Source: Brevundimonas sp. (GTDB taxonomy: Bacteria; Pseudomonadota; Alphaproteobacteria; Caulobacterales; Caulobacteraceae). Taken from it: 64,000 nucleotides of DNA. Positions within the stretch are counted from its first letter, which is position 1. Each line of letters opens with the position of its first letter. The DNA lies in contig NZ_JAQSDK010000004.1 in NCBI RefSeq assembly GCF_029945885.1, positions 186,001 through 250,000 on the forward strand, written 5' to 3'. Both the position numbers and the translations under genes were made by a program. This document shows positions 58,780 to 64,000 of the stretch, in pieces. A model generated the notes under the pieces. It did not search any database. It saw nothing but the letters and a program-made list of their open reading frames with translations, and had not been told where the DNA came from.

Positions 58780-58903
58780 AGCGAAATCGGCCTGGACGCG
58801 ATCGTGTCCAGGCTCAGATTTCGCTCCAGATTCATGCTGGAGCCTGATTCACGGCATCGGCGGAATCGCGAAGCGATTCCTTCCCAACCGATCAGGCTCT
58901 GGA
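58779..58903. repeat. Two-hairpin palindromic repeat element, copy 2
   Basis: Hairpin A: outer GAGCGAAATC/GATTTCGCTC (58779-58788 with 58817-58826) and inner CCTGGAC/GTCCAGG (58791-58797 with 58806-58812). The shared linker is CTCAGATTTCGCTCCAG (58813-58829). Hairpin B: outer GAGCCTGAT/ATCAGGCTC (58840-58848 with 58891-58899) and inner GGAATCGC-GAA-GCGATTCC (58862-58880). Its architecture parallels the element at 42097, with unrelated stem sequences that still pair. The rest of the gap before mmsA shows nothing else. Confidence 0.72.
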
Positions 58904-58977
58904 CTGGCGTCCGTCCCCGCCCGGCGCTAAACCGCGCCTCAACCACGCTCGAAACGACTCCAGGGAAACGCTTCATC

Positions 58978-60480
58978 ATGCGCGACATCAACCATTTCAT
59001 CGACGGCGCTTCGTTCACCGGAACCTCGGGTCGGTTCGGCGATGTGTTCAACCCCAATACCGGTGAGGTCCAGGCCCGCGTTCAACTGGCGACGGTGGCC
59101 GAGATGGATACGGCGGTCCAGGCCGCCCAGGCCGCCTTCGAAGGCTGGTCCACCACCAATCCCCAGCGCCGCGCCCGGGTGATGTTCGAATTCAAGCGCC
59201 TGGTCGAGGCCAATATGCAGGAGCTGGCCGAACTGCTGTCCAGCGAACACGGCAAGGTCGTCGCCGACTCCAAGGGCGACGTGCAGCGCGGTCTCGAGGT
59301 CATCGAATTCGCCTGTGGCATCCCGCATGTGTTGAAGGGCGAATACACCCACGGGGCCGGCCCCGGCATCGACGTCTATTCGATGCGCCAGCCGCTGGGC
59401 GTGGTCGCCGGCATCACCCCGTTCAACTTCCCGGCCATGATCCCGATGTGGATGTTCGGCGTCGCCATCGCCGTCGGCAACACCTTCATCCTCAAGCCCA
59501 GCGAGCGCGATCCGTCCCTGCCGGTGCGTCTGGCCGAACTGATGATGGAGGCCGGCGCTCCCGCCGGCGTGCTGAACGTCGTCCACGGCGACAAGGTGGC
59601 CGTCGACGCCATCCTGACCCACCCGCTGGTCCATGCCGTCAGCTTCGTCGGCTCGTCCGACATCGCCCACTATGTCTACCAGACCGGGGCCGCCAACCAT
59701 AAGCGGGTCCAGGCCATGGGCGGGGCCAAGAACCACGGCATCGTCCTGCCCGACGCCGACATGGACCAGGTGATCAAGGACCTGTCCGGGGCCGCCTTCG
59801 GCTCGGCCGGCGAGCGCTGCATGGCCCTGCCGGTGGTGGTACCGGTCGGCAAGAAGACCGCCGACGAACTGCGCGAGCGGATGGTCGCGGAAATCCCGAC
59901 CATGCGGGTCGGCGTCTCCTCGGACGAGGGGGCCCACTACGGCCCGGTGGTCTCGTCCCAGCACCGCGACCGGATCGCCGCCTGGATCGCCACCGGCGTC
60001 AAGGAGGGGGCCGAACTGGTCGTCGACGGCCGTGACTTCAGCCTGCAGGGCCACGAGAAGGGCTTCTTCATCGGCCCGTCCCTGTTCGACCATGTCACCC
60101 CGGACATGAGCGCCTATCAGGAGGAGATCTTCGGCCCGGTGCTGCAGATCGTCCGCGCCGCCAGCTTTGAGGAGGCGCTGAGCCTGCCCAGCAAGCACCA
60201 GTACGGCAACGGCGTCGCCATCTTCACCCAGAACGGCCGCGCCGCCCGCGACTTCGCCAGTCGCGTCAATGTCGGCATGGTCGGTATCAATGTCCCGATC
60301 CCGGTGCCGGTCGCCTATCACACCTTCGGCGGCTGGAAGCGGTCGGCCTTCGGCGACACCAACCAGCACGGCATGGAGGGCGTGAAATTCTGGACCAAGG
60401 TCAAAACCATCACCGCCCGCTGGCCCGACAGCGAGCTGGAACACACCGATTCCAGCTTTGTCATCCCGACCATGGGCTGA
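58978..60480 (+). CDS. mmsA: Methylmalonate-semialdehyde dehydrogenase (CoA-acylating)
   Basis: 500 aa aldehyde dehydrogenase. The catalytic Cys281 is in GSAGERCMALPV and the cofactor region reads GVVAGITPFNFPAMIPMWMF, the specific signature of MmsA. NHFIDGASFTGTSGR is the usual N-terminus. It converts methylmalonate semialdehyde to propionyl-CoA in valine catabolism and can also act on malonate semialdehyde in inositol catabolism. ATG 58978 is chosen on family length. mmsB and other valine genes are not adjacent. Confidence 0.95.
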   Translation: MRDINHFIDGASFTGTSGRFGDVFNPNTGEVQARVQLATVAEMDTAVQAAQAAFEGWSTTNPQRRARVMFEFKRLVEANMQELAELLSSEHGKVVADSKGDVQRGLEVIEFACGIPHVLKGEYTHGAGPGIDVYSMRQPLGVVAGITPFNFPAMIPMWMFGVAIAVGNTFILKPSERDPSLPVRLAELMMEAGAPAGVLNVVHGDKVAVDAILTHPLVHAVSFVGSSDIAHYVYQTGAANHKRVQAMGGAKNHGIVLPDADMDQVIKDLSGAAFGSAGERCMALPVVVPVGKKTADELRERMVAEIPTMRVGVSSDEGAHYGPVVSSQHRDRIAAWIATGVKEGAELVVDGRDFSLQGHEKGFFIGPSLFDHVTPDMSAYQEEIFGPVLQIVRAASFEEALSLPSKHQYGNGVAIFTQNGRAARDFASRVNVGMVGINVPIPVPVAYHTFGGWKRSAFGDTNQHGMEGVKFWTKVKTITARWPDSELEHTDSSFVIPTMG

Positions 60481-60489
60481 CGGTCCTGC

Positions 60490-60538
60490 GGCCGGTCCGG
60501 CTTCCGGGGGCGCAATCCCCCGGGGTTCGGAGCCGGCC
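60490..60538. repeat. Compound hairpin downstream of mmsA
   Basis: GGCCGG (60490-60495) pairs with CCGGCC (60533-60538), CCG with CGG, and CCGGGGG (60504-60510) with CCCCCGG (60517-60523) around CGCAAT. It probably acts as a 3'-end barrier for mmsA. No T-run follows. Its outer-plus-inner stem layout is like the palindromic elements at 42.1 and 58.8 kb. Confidence 0.6.
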
Positions 60539-60592
60539 CATTCGGTGCTAAGGGTTAATACGCCTGAACCGTGAAGCTGGAGTGCTCCCCGT

Positions 60593-61432
60593 ATGCGTCG
60601 CTTTTTCATCTGGTCGGCCCTCGCCGCCCTGATCGGTCTGATCCTCGCCGGCGGTGGCTACTGGGCCTACTGGAACTACTATGCCCGCTTCCAGCCGGTG
60701 GTGATCGCCACCCACCAGGCCGAGATCCAGCGCCTGCTGGACGAGGCGTCCTGGCTGTCCGGTGGCGGTGGCGGCGAGCCCCTCTACATCATCGGCTATC
60801 GCGACTCGGCCGCCATGCAGCGCTATGAGCGCGATGAGGTGCCCAAGCTGCGCGCCGCCGGGGTCGAGGCCCGGATCATCGTCTTCGCCCGCGCCGATCG
60901 TGAGGGCCTGGCCCAGTCGACGGCCGCCGAACGGGCCACGGTGGCCGAGCTGTGGCTGACCCGGGACTGGTCGCTCTATCAGCGCTGGACCGCCACCCCG
61001 ACCAGCGCCTGGAGCGCGGCGGGCATTCCCGCCGCCGACGGCAATCTGGCGCGCGCGGCTGTGGTCGAGGCCGGACGGGCCTTCGTCTCCCGGTTGACGG
61101 TCGCGCTGAAGTCCGAAGGTCTGGGCACCGGCTATCCGCTGATCGTCTGGCGCGATCGCGAGGGCTTCATGAAGGCCTGCGCCTGCAATGACAGCCGCTC
61201 CTGGGCCTTTATCCGCGACGACCTGAATGCGCCTGACCGGGTCACATCGCCCGGGTCGGGCGAGCCCGTGCCCATGGCACCGGGCGTGGCTCCCGAGAGT
61301 CTGCCCTATCCGACCCTGCCGCCGCTGGCAGCGGCCGCTGACGAGGCTCCGGCTGCCACACCGACCCCGGCCCCGGTCGCCCCGCGCGCGCCGCCGCAGG
61401 CCACCCAACAGGACGACGCCACCTTCTTCTGA
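60593..61432 (+). CDS. Hypothetical protein with N-terminal membrane anchor and Pro-rich tail
   Basis: 279 aa, family not recognised. One membrane helix (about 5-27, FFIWSALAALIGLILAGGGY), a globular part (about 35-215) and an Ala/Pro-rich tail (about 225-279). The start of the globular part, EPLYIIGYRDSAAMQRYER, and VEARIIVFARAD suggest a thioredoxin-like layout without the active cysteines; KACACNDSRSW holds the only cysteine pair. This is a weak structural guess. It stands between mmsA and a convergent gene. Confidence 0.7.
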   Translation: MRRFFIWSALAALIGLILAGGGYWAYWNYYARFQPVVIATHQAEIQRLLDEASWLSGGGGGEPLYIIGYRDSAAMQRYERDEVPKLRAAGVEARIIVFARADREGLAQSTAAERATVAELWLTRDWSLYQRWTATPTSAWSAAGIPAADGNLARAAVVEAGRAFVSRLTVALKSEGLGTGYPLIVWRDREGFMKACACNDSRSWAFIRDDLNAPDRVTSPGSGEPVPMAPGVAPESLPYPTLPPLAAAADEAPAATPTPAPVAPRAPPQATQQDDATFF

Positions 61433-61439
61433 CCGGTGG

Positions 61440-62603
61440 TCAGAGAATGCGGTCGCAGATCGCGATCAGCCGCTCGACATCGGCCCGGTCCTGATAGAGG
61501 CCGAAGCCGAAGCGGATCGTGTCGTCGCGGACGTCGGTGACGACATTGGCGTCCAGCAACCGGGCCCGCCAGGCCTGGGCGTCCGGATGGCGGAAGGCCA
61601 GGAACCGCGCCCGGCGGCCGTCATTGGTCAGGGGATTGATCAGCTCGGCCTCGGCCAGCTGACCGGCCTGTCCGGCGACCACGGCGGTCTCGAACTGCTG
61701 CATAAGGGCGCGGGCATGGTCGGCGATCAGCGCCGTGGTCAGCCCCTGCTCGTCCAGCATCCGCCGCACACCGTTGAACCGGTACAGGGGGGTGGCATCG
61801 AAGGTGGCCCCCCAGAAGCGGCCGGCGTCGGCGCGATACTGCACCCCGTCCGGCGGCCCCATCAGATTGCCGAACTCGGCGAACCAGCCGGTGGCGACCG
61901 GCCGTTCGCAATAGCCGTCCGGCGCGTGCAGGATGCCCGCGCCCTCGCCCGACATCGCGTATTTATAGCCGCCGGTGACATAGAAGACCCGGTCCGCCAC
62001 CGCCGACAGATCGGTCGGGGTGGCCATGAAGCCGTGATAGCCGTCGACCACCACCCACGGACCGGCGGGATCGGCCAGCGCGGCCAGGTCAGCGATGCCG
62101 CCAAACACCTGTCCGGTCTTGAAGAAGATCTGGCTGATCACGATCAGGTCGAATTCGCCGGCCCGGGCCGCGGCCACGAACCGGGCGTCGAAGGTGTCGA
62201 ACGGGGCCAGGGGCACCCGGGTCACGACGGCCTCGCCGGCCTCCTGCCAGCGGTCGGCCTGACGCCGGAAGGCATGGAATTCGCCGTCGGTCGACAGGAT
62301 CCGCACGGGTTTGCGGGCGATCCCCGAGAACAGCCGCAGCAGGAAGTCGTGGGTGTTCGGCGCGAACACCACCGTGTCCGGTGACGGCAGGTTCAGTTCG
62401 TTCGCCACGTGGCGCTGGGCCTCGGGCACGACGTTACCGAAGATCCGGTCCCATTTGCGATCGGCGTGCTGGTTGGCTTCCAGCCAGGCGCGGATATGGC
62501 CGTCAAACGACGCGTCCGGCCACAGATGATGACTGTGGGCCGCGAAATGCAGGCGGTCGGGGTCCAGCGACAGGGCGCGGGAGAACAGGGGCTTGTGGCT
62601 CAA
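61440..62603 (-). CDS. Class V aminotransferase, kynureninase-like PLP enzyme
   Basis: 387 aa. The PLP Lys is Lys214 in VTGGYKYAMSGEG, preceded by the cofactor-contacting VVVDGYHG (Asp187, His190). FAAHSHHLWPDAS and FAPNTHDFLLRLFSG match the kynureninase-related branch of fold-type I. No other tryptophan-degradation gene is nearby, so the substrate is uncertain. It converges with the hypothetical anchored protein and lies just downstream of secA on the same strand. Confidence 0.85.
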   Translation of the reverse strand: MSHKPLFSRALSLDPDRLHFAAHSHHLWPDASFDGHIRAWLEANQHADRKWDRIFGNVVPEAQRHVANELNLPSPDTVVFAPNTHDFLLRLFSGIARKPVRILSTDGEFHAFRRQADRWQEAGEAVVTRVPLAPFDTFDARFVAAARAGEFDLIVISQIFFKTGQVFGGIADLAALADPAGPWVVVDGYHGFMATPTDLSAVADRVFYVTGGYKYAMSGEGAGILHAPDGYCERPVATGWFAEFGNLMGPPDGVQYRADAGRFWGATFDATPLYRFNGVRRMLDEQGLTTALIADHARALMQQFETAVVAGQAGQLAEAELINPLTNDGRRARFLAFRHPDAQAWRARLLDANVVTDVRDDTIRFGFGLYQDRADVERLIAICDRIL

Positions 62604-62630
62604 GGTCGTCTCCTGCGCCGTCCGCGGCCC

Positions 62631-64000
62631 CTAGACCAGGGCCCCGTGGCAATGTTTGAACTTGCGGCCCGAACCACAGGGACAGTCGGCGTTGCGGCTG
62701 GTTCGTTCCCAGCCGGCCGGCAGAAGCTCGACCGGCAGGCGCGAGCGGTCGTCACCGTCCAGCCGGCCTTCCGGCAGCTGGGCGTTCGGATTGCCCATCT
62801 CATTTTCGCCGGTGCCCGGGTTCAGGTGAATTTCCTGGAATTCGGGCATTTCCATCTCGGGCGGCGACTGGAAGCGGAACTCGACCGTCATCAGCCAGCG
62901 GGTCACGCTGTGACGCAGTTCGCTGAGCAGGGTCTCGAACAGCGAGAAGGCCTCGGTCTTGTATTCGTTCAGCGGATCACGCTGGCCGTAGCCGCGCAGG
63001 CCGATGATGCCGCGCAGGTGGTCCAGGTGGACCAGGTGCTCGCGCCAGGCCATGTCGATCATCTGCATAAGGAACTGCTTCTCCAGACCGCGGGTCTGGT
63101 CGGCCCCGATCAGTTCCAGCCGTTCGGCGGCCCGGGCCTCGGCCGCGGCCTGCAGCCGCTCCTCGAACTCCTCGTTGGAGACGCCTTCCTCGGCGGCCCA
63201 GTCGTGCAGCGGCAGTTCCAGGCCGAGAGTCGCGCGGACCTTCTCGTCCAGGCCGTCGATATCCCACTGTTCGGCGTAGGCCTTGGGCGGCAGATAGCGG
63301 TCGACCAGGTCGGTGACCACGTCCTGGCGGAATTCGCCGACCAGTTCCGACAGGTCCGTGGAGTCCATGAACTCCTGGCGCTGTTCGAACACGGCCTTGC
63401 GCTGGTCGTTGACGACGTCGTCGTATTTCAGAAGGTTCTTGCGGATGTCGTAGTTGCGCGTCTCGACCCGCTTCTGCGCGGTCTCCACGGCACGGTTCAG
63501 CCACGGGTGGCTGATGGCCTCGCCCTCGGCCACGCCGAAGCTGCGCATGATCGAATCCAGACGGTCGCCGGCGAAGATGCGCAGCAGGTCGTCCTCGCAG
63601 CAGAGGAAGAATTTCGACGTGCCCGGGTCGCCCTGGCGGCCGGTCCGGCCGCGCAGCTGGTTGTCGATCCGGCGGCTCTCGTGGCGTTCGGTCCCGAGGA
63701 CGAACAGGCCGCCGGCCTCGAGGGCCGTGGCCTTGTGCACGGCGATGTCGGCCTTCAGACGCGCCTCTTCGGCGGTCTCCATCTCGGGGGTGATCTCGAT
63801 GGCCAGGTTGCGCTGGTCCTGACGCCATTTCTGCAGGCGCATTTCCAGGTTGCCGCCCAGCTGGATGTCGGTGCCGCGGCCGGCCATGTTGGTGGCGATG
63901 GTCACTGCGCCGGGCAGGCCCGCATCGGCGACGATGAAGGCTTCCTGCTCATGCTGGCGGGCGTTCAGCACACTGTGCGGAATGCTCTTGCCGGTGGCGT
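62631..64000 (-). CDS. secA: Preprotein translocase ATPase SecA, C-terminal part (5' end outside window)
   Basis: About 456 C-terminal residues; the frame continues past the right edge. It holds the end of nucleotide-binding domain 2 ([18 protein letters not shown]), the helical scaffold and wing region ([32 protein letters not shown]) and the zinc-binding SEC-C tail [14 protein letters not shown] that contacts SecB. SecA drives secretion through SecYEG. The start of the protein cannot be seen here. Confidence 0.97.
   Translation of the reverse strand, partial: ATGKSIPHSVLNARQHEQEAFIVADAGLPGAVTIATNMAGRGTDIQLGGNLEMRLQKWRQDQRNLAIEITPEMETAEEARLKADIAVHKATALEAGGLFVLGTERHESRRIDNQLRGRTGRQGDPGTSKFFLCCEDDLLRIFAGDRLDSIMRSFGVAEGEAISHPWLNRAVETAQKRVETRNYDIRKNLLKYDDVVNDQRKAVFEQRQEFMDSTDLSELVGEFRQDVVTDLVDRYLPPKAYAEQWDIDGLDEKVRATLGLELPLHDWAAEEGVSNEEFEERLQAAAEARAAERLELIGADQTRGLEKQFLMQMIDMAWREHLVHLDHLRGIIGLRGYGQRDPLNEYKTEAFSLFETLLSELRHSVTRWLMTVEFRFQSPPEMEMPEFQEIHLNPGTGENEMGNPNAQLPEGRLDGDDRSRLPVELLPAGWERTSRNADCPCGSGRKFKHCHGALV

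Overview
The window is very GC-rich with almost no non-coding slack, and its gene content and order are those of an alphaproteobacterium of the Caulobacteraceae, most likely Brevundimonas or a close relative. Pointers are the atpHAGDC cluster without atpIBEF, a short AtpC, the divergent phyR / nepR-ecfG-phyK general stress locus, many TonB/SapC-type envelope genes and Caulobacter-like promoters. The taxon is inferred from recalled gene order, not from a search. It looks like core chromosome: no prophage, plasmid, transposase or CRISPR array was seen.

Layout. 1-9.6 kb: end of a 2-hydroxyacid dehydrogenase, an S9 peptidase, a MoeB/ThiF protein, a BLUF-like protein lacking the photoactive tyrosine, hslVU, mntP behind a yybP-ykoY manganese riboswitch, rlmN, and a DUF350 protein paired with a trypsin-like protease. 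9.6-16.3 kb: double M16 peptidase, isoaspartyl peptidase, quinone oxidoreductase, DUF1232 protein, SDR, a repeat-rich spacer and tRNA-Gly(GCC). 16.5-28.9 kb: PAS histidine kinase, lpdA, a twin retropepsin-like protein, xerC-DUF484, fsa, priA, glutaminyl cyclotransferase, TerC and a CDF transporter. 29.1-34.5 kb: atpHAGDC and a guanidine-exporter-type SMR gene. 34.5-46.2 kb: rppH, a YibQ-like deacetylase, ctpA, an EnvC-like factor, rlmH-rsfS-nadD-proA, then obg-proB, and ald divergent from an Lrp regulator. 46.3-52.7 kb: a small membrane protein, an MHS transporter, an entericidin gene and the general stress response locus. 52.7-64 kb: an oxidoreductase and MaoC-like pair, sapC, a TonB receptor facing zur across a Zur box, an alpha/beta hydrolase, mmsA, a hypothetical membrane-anchored protein, a kynureninase-like gene and the 3' part of secA.

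The most interesting part is the stress locus. Three GGAAC-N16-CGTT elements, the EcfG (sigma-T) promoter signature, sit in front of phyR, in front of nepR-ecfG-phyK, and inside the 3' end of phyK in front of the entericidin gene. A fourth, GGAAC-N16-GGTT, lies just after phyR and leads into about 120 nt that fold well: a 13-bp stem holding a C7 loop and a GAAA hairpin, then a strong intrinsic terminator. I read this as an unannotated stress-controlled small RNA, possibly of the GsrN type. Other points of note are a two-hairpin repeat family with a conserved linker and diverged but still paired stems (42.1 and 58.8 kb), a BLUF protein unlikely to be photoactive, and a structured leader upstream of the guanidine-type SMR gene.

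Start codons were chosen from ribosome-binding sites, overlaps, family N-termini and promoter positions, so several differ from the longest open frame.
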